A stretch of DNA of 64,000 nucleotides from Gammaproteobacteria bacterium. GTDB lineage: Bacteria > Pseudomonadota > Gammaproteobacteria > Ga0077536. The stretch covers positions 1 to 64,000 of the forward strand of contig JACKNH010000015.1 in the NCBI GenBank assembly GCA_024234975.1, written 5' to 3'. The notes below the pieces were generated by a model, which made no database searches, was not told the origin of the DNA, and was given only the letters and a program-made list of their open reading frames with translations. Each line of letters begins with the position of its first letter. The first letter of the stretch is position 1. The position numbers and the translations under genes were made by a program. This document shows, piece by piece, positions 41,354-50,895 of the stretch.

Positions 41354-42130
41354 GTGGATTTGAAGCTCAAGGGTCGTAATGTCATTGTCACTGGCGCATC
41401 ACGCGGCATTGGATTGCGCATCGCGCGCCAGATGGCCGGGGAGGGCGCCAATCTTGCGATCTGCGCACGCGGTCGCGAAGGCGTTGAGCAGGCCGTGGCG
41501 GAACTGTCATCAACCTATGGTGTGCGCGTTATCGGTGATGCCGTCGACGTTACCGACGCCGACAGCTATCCGCAATGGATCACGCGCGCCGGCGAAGCGT
41601 TGGGTGGTATCGACGTCTTTGTCTCCAACGTATCGGCAGGTCCGCGCGTGGGCGGAGTCGAAGGTTGGCGTAACATGTTCGATGCCGACATGCTTGGTGC
41701 AGTGCGCGGCACCGAAGCGGCCTTGCCGTTTCTACGTAAATCAGATATTGCCTCCATCGTGTTCATAGCCAGCATTTCCGGGGTGATGTCAAAGGCATTG
41801 GCGTCGCCCGGCATTCATGCTTACGGATCATTGAAGGCCGCGTTGATTGCCTACGGCGCGCAGCTGGCAAAAACGCTGGCGCCGGAGGGCATCCGCGTCA
41901 ACACGGTGTCTCCCGGGCCGATCTACTTCGAAGGCGGTCCGTGGGATCATATCCAGCGCAACATGCCCGCTGCCTACGATGCCGCGATCAAGGAATGTGT
42001 CATCGGCCGTCTGGGTACGCCTGAGGAAGTTGCGTCTGCCGTGGTTTTCCTGGCCAGCCCCGTCTCCGGTTTCACTATCGGCCAGAACCTGCATGTGGAC
42101 GGCGGTTACATGCAGCACATCGCTTTCTAG
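41354..42130 (+). CDS. short-chain dehydrogenase/reductase (SDR)
   Basis: A 258-residue classical SDR. It has TGASRGIG at residues 13-20, a catalytic Y157-x-x-x-K161 with S140/S142 upstream, and the PG-P-I loop followed by the C-terminal L-H-V-D-G-G-Y-M-Q signature. NAD(P) is the expected cofactor; the substrate is unknown. It starts at GTG 41354 with GAAGG seven bases upstream, immediately after the lipoyl protein, so they form a two-gene unit. 3-oxoacyl-ACP reductase-like and sterol/ketone reductase roles are both possible. Confidence 0.88.
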   Translation: MDLKLKGRNVIVTGASRGIGLRIARQMAGEGANLAICARGREGVEQAVAELSSTYGVRVIGDAVDVTDADSYPQWITRAGEALGGIDVFVSNVSAGPRVGGVEGWRNMFDADMLGAVRGTEAALPFLRKSDIASIVFIASISGVMSKALASPGIHAYGSLKAALIAYGAQLAKTLAPEGIRVNTVSPGPIYFEGGPWDHIQRNMPAAYDAAIKECVIGRLGTPEEVASAVVFLASPVSGFTIGQNLHVDGGYMQHIAF

Positions 42131-42188
42131 GCCGGACGCCAACATCAAGCGGCTGCGCGCGGCTGCCGATAGTCCGGTATACCCATGA

Positions 42189-43415
42189 ATGATCGTGGCG
42201 CGCCCGCGCCACCGCGCGATGCTCCCAGCTCTGAACGCAGATTCCAACCCCGATAACGTTGCCGCGCTCAGGTACCAGCATTTCGTGCAGCGCGCGCTGC
42301 TGGCGTACGTGGTGATTGTCATTCTGCTGCTGACCTTGTCGCCGTTCCGTTTCGCCTCGCCGCCGCCGTGGCGAATTTCCTGGTTGGGGACCGAAGATAC
42401 GCCGGCGAACTTCCTGTTGTTCCTGCCGGTTGGGTTCTTCTTCCGTCTGGCCTTGCCGCCGCATGTGCGCGGCGGTCTGCTGGCGACGCTGTTGCTCGGA
42501 ACGGCATTCAGCGCGGCCATTGAGATCACCCAGCTGTGGTTGCCGGCACGCTTGACGTCATTGTTTGATGTGATCGCCAATGGTCTGGGTGCGCTCGCCG
42601 GTGCAATCTTTTGTGTTGCCGTCCGGCGCCGGCTGCACCGCACGTTGCCCCAGGTGCTGACGCTGGAATTGCCGATGTTGAACGTGTTCTACCTGTCGCT
42701 GCCATTGATGTGGCTGGGCGGGTTGGGTATCGAAGACGGATCCCCGCGGGCATGGTTGCTGGCGCCGTTGGGTGCGCTGGGCGCGCTGATCATTTCCGGC
42801 TTGTGGCGGCATCGTTTTCATGCCGCTGCCCATATGCCAAGGTTTGTTGTCGTACTGGTGACCGCGGCCTGGTTCGTGTTCGGTGGCTTCGTGATCATGC
42901 AGCGGGCGCCGGAAATCGTTGCGCAATGCGCGCTGGTCGTGCTGTTGGTCACCTGTGTTGGTCTGTACCGCCCGGCGCACGCGGCATTCGCCGAGCGACG
43001 ATTCGAACGACGATTGCTATTGGCGGTCTGGCCAGTGGCGGTGTTGTACGCGCTGATGGTGGTGGCATGGCCGCTGCCCGACACCTTGTTGCCACCGGAC
43101 TTTGCACTGGGTTACCCGGAATACTGGTTTCGCCGCGAACACACGTTCCGCATCGCCGAACAACTCGGCACATTGACGCTGCTCGGCTATCTCGTCGGTG
43201 AATCCTTCGGCCGCTTTCCACAGGCGAGAAAGCGGACCTACCTCATCACTTTCGCGCTCGCACTGCTACTGGAGTTGGTACATGGCTTCCTGCCCGGTGA
43301 TCGCGCCAGCGCATTGCGCGCGGTACTGGGCATGATCGCCGGTGGCTTCGGTTGCCAGCTCTATGCGGCGCAACTCAATCTCATTCGTGTGCTGAACGAC
43401 CAGCACGAGGGTTGA
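42189..43415 (+). CDS. VanZ-like family membrane protein
   Basis: A 408-residue integral membrane protein with about ten hydrophobic helices. The first third is a VanZ-like domain (LTLSPFRF, then D-T-P-A-N-F-L-L-F-L-P-V-G-F, then E-I-T-Q-L-W-L-P-A-R and D-V-I-A-N-G-L-G-A). VanZ-type domains occur in teicoplanin resistance and in many uncharacterised envelope proteins; no antibiotic role is implied here. The start is uncertain: ATG 42189 or ATG 42219 both precede the first helix. It is convergent with the serine hydrolase gene. Confidence 0.82.
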   Translation: MIVARPRHRAMLPALNADSNPDNVAALRYQHFVQRALLAYVVIVILLLTLSPFRFASPPPWRISWLGTEDTPANFLLFLPVGFFFRLALPPHVRGGLLATLLLGTAFSAAIEITQLWLPARLTSLFDVIANGLGALAGAIFCVAVRRRLHRTLPQVLTLELPMLNVFYLSLPLMWLGGLGIEDGSPRAWLLAPLGALGALIISGLWRHRFHAAAHMPRFVVVLVTAAWFVFGGFVIMQRAPEIVAQCALVVLLVTCVGLYRPAHAAFAERRFERRLLLAVWPVAVLYALMVVAWPLPDTLLPPDFALGYPEYWFRREHTFRIAEQLGTLTLLGYLVGESFGRFPQARKRTYLITFALALLLELVHGFLPGDRASALRAVLGMIAGGFGCQLYAAQLNLIRVLNDQHEG

Positions 43416-43440
43416 TCACAGCACTGCAACGTTCGCAGTT

Positions 43441-44733
43441 TCAGCGCTCCGGCTCGGTCAGCGCCGCGTGCACCAGTGCGCGCGACAGGTTCTGCACCTG
43501 CGGCATGCCACCGGCGGACATCATGCGCTGGATCATCGCGACAAAGACGACATCGTTGGTGGGATCGATCCAGAACCAGGTGCCGGCGGCACCGTCCCAC
43601 AGGTAAGTGCCCTGGCCGGTGGTGCTGCCGGCCTGGTGCGGATCTTCAAACACTGCGACGTCATAACCGAAGCCGAAGCCCGGCCGCATGCGCTGGAAGC
43701 CGATACCGAATTCGCCGGTCATCAGTTTGTCGGGCAGGTGATTGGCGCGCATCAGCCCGACGGTGGCAGGCGACAGAATGCGGGCGCCATCGAGTTCGCC
43801 GCCATTGGCCAGCATCTGCGCAAAGCGGGCGTAATCGCGCGCCGTCGAGTACAAGCCGCCGCCGCCTGATGGCAAGCCGGGCACCACGCTGACATTCGGA
43901 TCCCGCGGCAAAGGCGTCAACCCTTGCGCCTTGTCGAAGCCGTAGATTGTCGCAAGTCGATCGAGTTTGTCGGCCGGCACCGCGAACCCGGTGTCGACCA
44001 TCTCCAGCGGATCGAAGATGTGCTTCTGCATGAACGTCGGCAGCGGCATACCGGAAAGCTTTTCGACCAGGTAACCCTGGATGTCCACCGACACGCTGTA
44101 AACCCAGGCATCACCAGGCTGGTAGGAAAGCGGAATTTCGGCCAGCCGTTCTATGAAGGCCTGCAATGAAGGTTTTGCCAGCGGATTATCCTGCTGATAC
44201 ATCTTGTCGACGGGGGAATCGCCGAAGAAGCCGTAGGTGAACCCGGCGGTATGCGACATCACCTCACCAACGGTCGGCGCATGACCCGGCGGCTTCAGAA
44301 TCAACGCGCCTTTGCGGTCGGTGCCGGAAAAGACCTTGAGATCCGCGAACTCCGGGATGTATTTCGCAAGCGGATCCTCCGGGTGCCATTTGCCTTGCTC
44401 GTACAGGATCATCATCGCGACGCCGGTGATCGGCTTGGTCATCGAATAGATGCGGAAGATGGAATCGGTGCGCATGGGCGCACCGCTGGCGAGATCCTGC
44501 TTGCCGTAGGCACTGAAGTTCACGACACGGCCATGACGCGTCAGGTGGGTGACAATGCCGGCGAGTTCGCCCTGGTCGACCAATGCCTTCATGGATTCGT
44601 CGAGTTGCTCCAAGCGCGCTGCGGAGAATCCGACCACGGCCGGCTTGGCCGGCGTCAGTTCCGCCGCGATGGTAGGCGCGGCCATCAGGTTCAACAGGAT
44701 TGCGACTGGTGCGCCGTAAGTGATTGTTCGCAT
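43441..44733 (-). CDS. serine hydrolase of the beta-lactamase/class VIII esterase family
   Basis: A 430-residue exported protein. The signal peptide (about 1-24) is followed by a penicillin-binding-like fold with the S97-M-T-K100 nucleophile motif and a Y-S-V segment in the position of the Y-x-N triad; the late G-Q-G-T-Y-L-W-D-G-A-A-G-T region fits the third motif. Family VIII esterases and class C-like peptidases share this set, so esterase is more likely than lactamase. The start at ATG 44733 gives the signal peptide; longer frames do not. It is divergent from the Tat-ThDP gene. Confidence 0.87.
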   Translation of the reverse strand: MRTITYGAPVAILLNLMAAPTIAAELTPAKPAVVGFSAARLEQLDESMKALVDQGELAGIVTHLTRHGRVVNFSAYGKQDLASGAPMRTDSIFRIYSMTKPITGVAMMILYEQGKWHPEDPLAKYIPEFADLKVFSGTDRKGALILKPPGHAPTVGEVMSHTAGFTYGFFGDSPVDKMYQQDNPLAKPSLQAFIERLAEIPLSYQPGDAWVYSVSVDIQGYLVEKLSGMPLPTFMQKHIFDPLEMVDTGFAVPADKLDRLATIYGFDKAQGLTPLPRDPNVSVVPGLPSGGGGLYSTARDYARFAQMLANGGELDGARILSPATVGLMRANHLPDKLMTGEFGIGFQRMRPGFGFGYDVAVFEDPHQAGSTTGQGTYLWDGAAGTWFWIDPTNDVVFVAMIQRMMSAGGMPQVQNLSRALVHAALTEPER

Positions 44734-44885
44734 GGATTCCACCCTGGTTGATGACGTCGACGATATCGACGGACGCCGCGATTGTAACGTGTGTGCAGCG
44801 CATGACGATGACTTCATCGCGCGCAACGCCAATGGGGTTTGTATACTGCGTGTTCGCAGACATGACCTTGAGGGGGGATGGCGCG

Positions 44886-46772
44886 ATGAGCAGCAAGCGG
44901 CACGACGATGTCAGCCGGCGTGGATTTCTAAAGGCAGCGGCTGCTGGCACGGCGGCCGGCGGGCTCGGCGTCATTTCTCCCGGTAACGTACAGGCGGCAG
45001 ATGTCGCCACGCCAACGATGCCTGCACCGGCAGCCGCGCAGCTTGCGCGCGAAGCGGGCAACGTTTCCCCCGGCATACCGGCGCGTTCAGCGGTGCGGCC
45101 GGGCTCGGATCTGATGGTGGAGGTGTTGCGCCAGTTGGGCCTGGAGTTCGTCGCTTCCAATCCCGGTTCCAGTTTCGAAGGTCTGCAGGAATCACTGGTC
45201 AACTACGGCTCGCCGCCGAACGTGCAACCTGAATTCATCACCGCCCTGCACGAGGAATCGGCGGTGGATATGGCCAACGGTTATGCCAAGGCCACCGGCC
45301 AGCCGATGTGCGCGCTGCTTCACGGCACCATTGGTCTGCAGCACGCGGCAATGGCCATCTACCAGGCGTACTACGCCGGCACGCCGTTGCTTATCATCGC
45401 CGGCCGAGATGATGGCTTCATCCAGGCGCATACCGCGAACGATATGGCGGCCATGGTGCGCAGCTTCACCAAGTGGGATGCGCAACCCAAGACGCTGGCC
45501 GAAGCGCTGGAAGCAATACACCAGGCGTGGCGCGAGGCCATCACCCCGCCCACCGCGCCAACGCTCGTGATTCTCGACATCGAGTTGCAGAAAGAGGAGG
45601 CCGGCACATTGGCGGTACCGGCATACCGGCCGCCGCGGATCAGCGGCATCGAATCGTCGACCGCGGCCGACATCGCCGCGCGCCTGCTCAATGCGCGAAA
45701 TCCTCGTTTGCATGTTGGACGACTGCGCACGACAGAAGGCGTGGACCTCGCCGTGCGGCTGGCGGAACTGACCGGCGCTTCCCTGGCGACCGCCGCGACG
45801 CGTGGGCCGATGAGCTTTCCGCAGACCCATCCGTTATCCGGCCCGGGTGTGGATACCGATTACGATTTCGAACTCGGCCTGGAAACCGATGCCGCCGGCG
45901 TGGCGATCATCGGGCCGCAGATTGCGGATTTGACCGCAGCACGCGATACCGCCGAGGTTGGCTTCGGCGGGCTGCGCAATGCGCCAACCGCGCCGGCCTC
46001 GGGCATGCGGTTCGCGGTCGACGCGCAGGCCAGCCTGCCGGCGTTGATCGCCGCGGTGGAGCAACGTCGTACACCGGCGCAGGCGAAGACCATCGCCACG
46101 CGGACCGCAGCGCATGCGCAGGCGAATCGGCAAGCGCGCATCGCCTCGGTACGTACGGCGCTGGAAGACAAGCGTCATGGCTGGCACGACAGCCCGGTGA
46201 GCACCGCCCGTATCTACGCCGAGTTGTGGCCGCTGCTGATGGATGAGGACTGGTGTCTGGCCTCGCCCAGCCCGTTTTCGGGCGCGCATCACGCCGCGCT
46301 GTGGGAGCACAACCGGCCATACAGTTACCTCGGCGGCCAGGGCGCCGGTGGCATGGGTTATGGCCTGGGCGCATGCACCGGTGCGGCGTTGGCGGCGCGC
46401 GGTCGGCAACGTTTTGTCGTCAACATTCAGACCGATGGTGACTTCAATTACGCCCCCGGTGCGCTATGGACGGCGGTGCATCACCAGCTGCCGATGCTGA
46501 CCATCATGCACAACAACCGGGCGTGGCATCAGGAGCTGATGTTCCTGGAATACATGGCCGGCGTCCGCGGCCGCGGGACTGACCGCGGCCACATCGGCAC
46601 CACGCTGCGCGACCCGTATATCGATTACGCAAAGCTGGCCGCGGGTTATGGCATGGCCAGTGAAGGTCCGCTGAGCGATCCTGAACAGCTGTTGCCGGCA
46701 TTCAAGCGCGGCATCGCCAGCGTCAAACGCGGGCAGCCGTATCTCATAGACGTGATAACGCAGCCGCGCTGA
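44886..46772 (+). CDS. Tat-exported thiamine-diphosphate-dependent enzyme (acetolactate synthase/decarboxylase-like)
   Basis: A 628-residue protein with a clear twin-arginine signal, S10RRGFLK16, then an alanine/glycine core ending near VQA-A. The mature part is a full ThDP enzyme: Pyr domain (about 70-240, catalytic glutamate in HEES near E123/E124), central domain (about 260-400) and PP domain (about 420-628) with the ThDP motif D517GD519 ending at N543N544. Homologues act on 2-oxo acids in the cytoplasm; folding with ThDP before Tat export would place this one in the periplasm. A cytochrome c gene follows 12 bases later. No substrate is predicted. A strong G-rich ribosome-binding site precedes the ATG. 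Confidence 0.9.
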   Translation: MSSKRHDDVSRRGFLKAAAAGTAAGGLGVISPGNVQAADVATPTMPAPAAAQLAREAGNVSPGIPARSAVRPGSDLMVEVLRQLGLEFVASNPGSSFEGLQESLVNYGSPPNVQPEFITALHEESAVDMANGYAKATGQPMCALLHGTIGLQHAAMAIYQAYYAGTPLLIIAGRDDGFIQAHTANDMAAMVRSFTKWDAQPKTLAEALEAIHQAWREAITPPTAPTLVILDIELQKEEAGTLAVPAYRPPRISGIESSTAADIAARLLNARNPRLHVGRLRTTEGVDLAVRLAELTGASLATAATRGPMSFPQTHPLSGPGVDTDYDFELGLETDAAGVAIIGPQIADLTAARDTAEVGFGGLRNAPTAPASGMRFAVDAQASLPALIAAVEQRRTPAQAKTIATRTAAHAQANRQARIASVRTALEDKRHGWHDSPVSTARIYAELWPLLMDEDWCLASPSPFSGAHHAALWEHNRPYSYLGGQGAGGMGYGLGACTGAALAARGRQRFVVNIQTDGDFNYAPGALWTAVHHQLPMLTIMHNNRAWHQELMFLEYMAGVRGRGTDRGHIGTTLRDPYIDYAKLAAGYGMASEGPLSDPEQLLPAFKRGIASVKRGQPYLIDVITQPR

Positions 46773-46784
46773 AGGGGGGCAGGA

Positions 46785-47192
46785 ATGACGATTGGTCGAG
46801 GCCGGCTTATTGTGACGATGGTGCTGTTGCTGGTTGCCGCCATGGCGCGCGGGGCGGATGTGGCGCGTGGCAAAACACTGTTCTTCGAACATGGTTGCTA
46901 CAGTTGCCATGGTTACGGCGGCCAGACCGGCGCCCGTGACCTGGTCGGAACCGGCAGCCCGCTGGTGACCGACGAATCCACCTTCATCACGTTTCTGCGT
47001 CTGCGCGCGAACGAGGCACCGTTATTGCCTTCGACGCGGATGCCTAATTTTCCGGTTGAGGCGGTAAGCGACGCCCAGGCCCGCGATATCTTCGCGTTCA
47101 TCAATACGCTGCGGCTGGACACGCCGGAAATCGACCAGGAACCGGCCATGAAGGCGATTCTGGATTCAGCGGGGCGTGAGTACCGCAAGTAA
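46785..47192 (+). CDS. periplasmic mono-haem cytochrome c
   Basis: A 135-residue protein with a signal peptide (about 1-23), a single haem-attachment motif C38-Y-S-C-H42 and a downstream methionine in S-T-R-M-P-N-F-P as the probable sixth ligand: a small class I cytochrome c. It begins 12 bases after the ThDP enzyme stop, with its own AGGA site, so the two are almost certainly co-transcribed. By context it would be the electron acceptor of the exported ThDP enzyme. Gene order, not similarity, is the basis of that inference. Confidence 0.9.
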   Translation: MTIGRGRLIVTMVLLLVAAMARGADVARGKTLFFEHGCYSCHGYGGQTGARDLVGTGSPLVTDESTFITFLRLRANEAPLLPSTRMPNFPVEAVSDAQARDIFAFINTLRLDTPEIDQEPAMKAILDSAGREYRK

Positions 47193-47248
47193 CGCCGGCG
47201 TCTTGCCCCGCTATCAATGGTCCGGCCGTCCTTGTTAGGATCGCCGCC

Positions 47249-48208
47249 ATGCAGAACGCCTCACAGACGGTCGCCGCTGACAGCGCCGACACCATCATCT
47301 CCATCAACGACCTCGGCAAGACCTACGACAGCGGGTTCACTGCGCTGAAGAACGTCAACCTGGCGATCAAGCGCGGAGAAATCTTTGCCTTGCTCGGGCC
47401 GAACGGCGCTGGCAAAACCACTTTGATCGGCATCATCTGCGGCATCGTGCGCGCCAGCAGTGGGTCCGTGACGGTCGACGGCAACGACATTGTCCGCGAC
47501 TACCGTGCGGCACGCGCGGCCATCGGTCTGGTGCCGCAGGAACTGGCGACAGACACCTGGGAAACCGTCTGGGCGACGGTGAATTTCAGTCGCGGACTGT
47601 TCGGCAAGGCGCCCGATGCGGCTTACATCGAGCATATTCTGCGCGCGCTGTCCTTGTGGGAGAAAAAGGACAACAGAATCCTGACGCTGTCCGGCGGTAT
47701 GAAGCGGCGGGTGATGATCGCCAAGGCTTTGTCACACGAACCTCGCGTGTTGTTTCTGGATGAGCCTACCGCGGGCGTCGACGTCGAGCTGCGCCAGGAC
47801 ATGTGGCAGGTGGTGCATGGCCTGCGTGAGCAAGGCGTCACCATCATTCTGACCACCCACTACATAGAGGAAGCCGAGGAGATGGCCGACCGCATCGGCA
47901 TCATCAACCACGGTGAACTGATGCTGGTGGAACGCAAGCAGGCGTTGATCAGCAAGCTGGGCCGCAAGCAGCTCACGCTGCATCTGGCCGAACCGCTGGC
48001 CGAGGTACCGGCGGCGCTGGCGGAATTCAAACTCGAGCGTGCGCACGATGGTTATGATCTGTTGTACACCTACGATACGCAAAACGAATCCACCGGTATC
48101 GGTCCGCTGCTCGATGCCGTGGACAACGCCGGAATCCGTGTGAGAGACCTGAACACCTCGCAGAGTTCGCTGGAGGAAATCTTCGTCAGCCTGGTGCGCC
48201 GCAAATGA
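47249..48208 (+). CDS. ABC-2 transporter ATP-binding protein (YadG-like)
   Basis: A 319-residue ATPase. Walker A is G50PNGAGKTT, the signature is LSGGMKRR, Walker B is [12 protein letters not shown] and the switch histidine is in TTHY. A C-terminal extension (about 235-319) fits the regulatory tail of ABC-2 exporters. It pairs with the downstream permease, whose start overlaps its stop (ATGA). Substrate unknown; drug, lipid or polysaccharide export are all possible. A 56-base spacer separates it from the cytochrome gene, so co-transcription with the ThDP pair is possible but not evident. Confidence 0.93.
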   Translation: MQNASQTVAADSADTIISINDLGKTYDSGFTALKNVNLAIKRGEIFALLGPNGAGKTTLIGIICGIVRASSGSVTVDGNDIVRDYRAARAAIGLVPQELATDTWETVWATVNFSRGLFGKAPDAAYIEHILRALSLWEKKDNRILTLSGGMKRRVMIAKALSHEPRVLFLDEPTAGVDVELRQDMWQVVHGLREQGVTIILTTHYIEEAEEMADRIGIINHGELMLVERKQALISKLGRKQLTLHLAEPLAEVPAALAEFKLERAHDGYDLLYTYDTQNESTGIGPLLDAVDNAGIRVRDLNTSQSSLEEIFVSLVRRK

Positions 48209-48969
48209 TCAATCACCGCGCGATTCGCGCCATCTATCTGTTCGAAATGAACCGCACCTGGCGTACGGTATTACAGAGCATCGTATCGCCGGTGCTTTCC
48301 ACCTCGCTGTACTTCATCGTGTTTGGCGCTGCCATCGGTTCGCGCATCAACGCGGTGGAAGGCGTTGACTACGGCGCGTTCCTGGTGCCGGGGTTGATCA
48401 TGCTCACCCTGCTGCAGCAGAGTATTTCCAACGCGGCCTTCGGCATTTATTTCCCGAAGTTCAGCGGCACGATATACGAGATGCTGTCGGCGCCGGTCTC
48501 GCCGCTGGAAGTGATCGCCGGTTACGTCGGCGCGGCGGCCAGCAAGGCCATCATGATCGGCCTCATCATCCTGGTGACGTCGACGGTGTTCGTCGAAGTG
48601 CGCATCGCGCATCCCGTCTGGATGCTGGCCTTTCTGGTACTGACGGCGGTGACGTTCAGCCTGTTCGGTTTCATCATCGGCATCTGGGCCGATGGTTTCG
48701 AAAAGCTGCAGATCATTCCGATGCTGATCGTCACGCCGCTGACGTTTTTGGGAGGCAGCTTCTATTCCATCAGCATGTTGCCGCCGCTATGGCAGAAGAT
48801 CACGATGTTCAATCCCGTCGTCTATCTCATCAGTGGCTTCCGCTGGAGCTTCTACGAAGTCTCCGACGTCAGCCTGGCCGTCAGCGTCGGCATCACGTTG
48901 TTCATTCTGCTGTGCTGCCTGACGGTGGTGACCTGGGTCTTCCGCACGGGTTACAAGCTGAAGCATTGA
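48205..48969 (+). CDS. ABC-2 transporter permease (YadH-like)
   Basis: A 254-residue inner-membrane protein with six helices. It carries the ABC-2 hallmark region ([22 protein letters not shown], seen as the [12 protein letters not shown] core) and a later [13 protein letters not shown] stretch. Start overlaps the ATPase stop by four bases. With the ATPase it forms a two-gene exporter of the YadGH type with unknown cargo. Confidence 0.92.
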   Translation: MINHRAIRAIYLFEMNRTWRTVLQSIVSPVLSTSLYFIVFGAAIGSRINAVEGVDYGAFLVPGLIMLTLLQQSISNAAFGIYFPKFSGTIYEMLSAPVSPLEVIAGYVGAAASKAIMIGLIILVTSTVFVEVRIAHPVWMLAFLVLTAVTFSLFGFIIGIWADGFEKLQIIPMLIVTPLTFLGGSFYSISMLPPLWQKITMFNPVVYLISGFRWSFYEVSDVSLAVSVGITLFILLCCLTVVTWVFRTGYKLKH

Positions 48970-49046
48970 CAGTCCGGATCGAAACCTCGATTCCAGCACG
49001 TCCGCCCAGGCTGTTCCTGCCGTCACTGCTTCAGCCATTCTCCTCC

Positions 49047-49400
49047 GTCATTCCCGCGCAAGCGGGGATCCACAGGGCGCTGCTCGAAGCCGGATGGATT
49101 CCGGCCCGCCGCTGGCGCGGCGTCCGGAATGACGGGGCGGGAGGCGTACGGTTACCCCTCGTGCGGAATGACGGGGTGGGAGGCGTTCGGTCACCCGGCG
49201 TGCGGCATGACGGGCAGGTGAAAGGCGTCCGCTTGCCCGGCCTCGCATCACCCATCTCTAATCCGTCATTCCCGCGCAGGCGGGAATCCATAGGGCACTG
49301 CTCGAAGCCGGATGGATTCCGGCTCGCTGCTGGCGCGCCGTGCGGAATGACGGGGCGGGAGGCGTACGGTCACCGGGCGTGCGGAATGACGGCAGGTTAA
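49047..49400. repeat. dRS3-like palindromic repeats with a ~40-bp tandem tail
   Basis: Two copies of an approximately 87-bp unit (49047-49135 and 49265-49351) open with GTCATTCCCGCGC(A)AGCGG and close with CGGAATGACGG. Both arms of each unit resemble the widespread dRS3-type (ATTCCC...GGGAAT) repeat. Each copy is followed by one or more 37-40 bp tandem pieces of the form CGGAATGACGGG-YGGGAGGCG-TACGGTCACC, at about 49123, 49161, 49201, 49343 and 49383. The 590-base spacer (48970-49559) is otherwise non-coding. Confidence 0.85.
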
Positions 49401-49559
49401 AGGCGTACGGTCATCTGGTTCGATCGCATCGGCGTGTGTCGCCCGTGCGAACCGTCCAGTTCCGCGCCGTCAGACCAGCGGTGTTGACATCGATAAGAAA
49501 TCATAGTGATATCACTTCAATATCGGGCGCGGGGTCTGGTAACAGGAGGTGATGACGCC

Positions 49560-50537
49560 ATGAGCAAAGAAATATTGGACAGCCACTCACGGGAGTTCGC
49601 CGGGTTCGCCATGAACGGCTGGCTGAGTCTGACGATAAATATCGCCATTATCCCGGTGGCCGTCGTCTTACTCGCGCAGGCGCAACGCTCGCCAGTCCTC
49701 GGCTTGTTGGCGGTGTTGACGGGGCTGCTCGGGGTATTGATGCTGTTCGGGTATTTCACCTTGCAGCCCAACGAAGCGCGGGTGCTGATCCTGTTCGGCC
49801 GCTACAAAGGCACGGTCCGGCGCAGCGGGTTTTTCTGGGCCAATCCGTTCTATGCGCGTGTCCGCGGCAAGGTGGCGATCGGCACCGGCAAAGTGCCTGC
49901 AGGGCGCAATGGCAGCACGGTGACGGGCATCCTTTACGATTCCCTCAAGACCAAGCTTTCGCTGCGCATTCACAATTTCAACAGCGACAAGCTCAAGGTG
50001 AACGACAAGCGCGGCAATCCGATTGAAATCGCCGCGGTGGTGGTCTGGCGCGTGGCCGATACTGCGCAAGCCGCGTTTGACGTGGAAAATTATGATGAAT
50101 ACGTGCAGGTGCAGAGTGAGTCCGCAATTCGCGGTATCGCCAGCCTGTATGCCTACGATCAGGGTGAGAACGATGAAATCACGCTGCGCGGCGGCGGCGA
50201 CGAAGTGGCCGCGGCGTTGAAACATGAATTGGAGGCGCGGCTGGCGCGGGCCGGAGTGGTGGTCGAAGAAGCACGTCTGACACATCTTGCCTACGCGCCT
50301 GAAATCGCCTCGGCGATGTTGCGCCGTCAGCAGGCCGATGCCGTCATCGCCGCGCGCCGTGTCATTGTCGACGGGGCAGTCAGCATGGTGGATATGGCGC
50401 TGCGGCAGTTGGGTGAGCGTGACATCGTAACGCTGGATGAAGAGCGCAAGGCTGCCATGGTCAGCAATCTCATGGTGGTGCTCTGCGGCACCTCCGAAGC
50501 CTCACCGGTCATCAACACCGGCACGCTGTATAACTGA
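49560..50537 (+). CDS. SPFH/Band 7 domain membrane protein
   Basis: A 325-residue protein. Two adjacent N-terminal transmembrane helices (about 19-40 and 45-65) precede an SPFH domain (about 70-260; [28 protein letters not shown]). The C-terminal helix [13 protein letters not shown] is the usual oligomerising segment. SPFH proteins organise membrane microdomains or regulate proteases; this subtype normally travels with a tiny Arc-type protein, as here. An almost perfect AGGAGGTGAT site sits 6 bases before the ATG, suggesting strong translation. Upstream bases 49500-49530 are AT-rich and could hold the promoter. Confidence 0.9.
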   Translation: MSKEILDSHSREFAGFAMNGWLSLTINIAIIPVAVVLLAQAQRSPVLGLLAVLTGLLGVLMLFGYFTLQPNEARVLILFGRYKGTVRRSGFFWANPFYARVRGKVAIGTGKVPAGRNGSTVTGILYDSLKTKLSLRIHNFNSDKLKVNDKRGNPIEIAAVVVWRVADTAQAAFDVENYDEYVQVQSESAIRGIASLYAYDQGENDEITLRGGGDEVAAALKHELEARLARAGVVVEEARLTHLAYAPEIASAMLRRQQADAVIAARRVIVDGAVSMVDMALRQLGERDIVTLDEERKAAMVSNLMVVLCGTSEASPVINTGTLYN

Positions 50538-50539
50538 AC

Positions 50540-50710
50540 GTGGCTGAAGACCGTAAATCGTTTCTGTTGCGGCTGCCGCCGGCCCTGTGGAAGGACATCG
50601 AACAGTGGTCGGCGGACGAGCTGCGCAGCGTCAACGCCCAGATTGAATACGTGCTGCGTGACGCAGTGGCCCGGCGCAAGAAAGGGCAGGACAAAGCCGG
50701 CGGTGGCTGA
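50540..50710 (+). CDS. small Arc-family ribbon-helix-helix protein
   Basis: A 56-residue frame starting at GTG 50540, two bases after the SPFH stop. The sequence R-K-S-F-L-L-R-L-P-P-A-L-W-K-D-I-E-Q-W-S, then S-V-N-A-Q-I-E-Y-V-L-R, matches Arc/MetJ-type ribbon-helix-helix domains (beta-strand residues, then two helices with the N-A/S-Q-I-E turn). A basic K-K tail follows. Such proteins are commonly found directly downstream of this SPFH subtype. Function (DNA-binding or a membrane-protein partner) is not known. Confidence 0.85.
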   Translation: MAEDRKSFLLRLPPALWKDIEQWSADELRSVNAQIEYVLRDAVARRKKGQDKAGGG

Positions 50711-50876
50711 GTCGTATCCGCGCTGACCCCGCCCTGCATCTCCACCCCCGTCGCTGCTACCGCCCGTCCTGGCCCGGACCTTCCTTTCATTTCCAACCTT
50801 CAGCGCCCCCCTGACGCCGCAACCTTGCCCTGGATCAATTGACTTCCCTGCGTATTGCTGGAAAATAACCGCGAAT

Positions 50877-50895
50877 GATAATGATTCGTATTAAG
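50877..50895 (+). promoter_or_regulatory. Fur box upstream of the TonB receptor
   Basis: GATAATGATTCGTATTAAG matches the 19-base Fur consensus at 13 positions, including nine in a row at the left end. It lies 60 bases before the receptor start and just downstream of a candidate -35 TTGACT at 50839-50844, so bound Fur would block initiation. Iron-starvation induction is expected. Confidence 0.75.

Noticed and set aside
42189..43415. Teicoplanin-resistance gene vanZ
   Set aside because: Only the VanZ-like fold is shared; the protein is longer, multi-helical and in a species context without other van genes.
43441..44733. Beta-lactamase resistance gene
   Set aside because: The S-M-T-K motif fits, but overall sequence resembles family VIII esterases, and no resistance context is seen.
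44886..46772. Classical acetolactate synthase for branched-chain amino acid synthesis
   Set aside because: The Tat leader, lack of a small regulatory subunit gene and the cytochrome neighbour are inconsistent with that cytoplasmic role.
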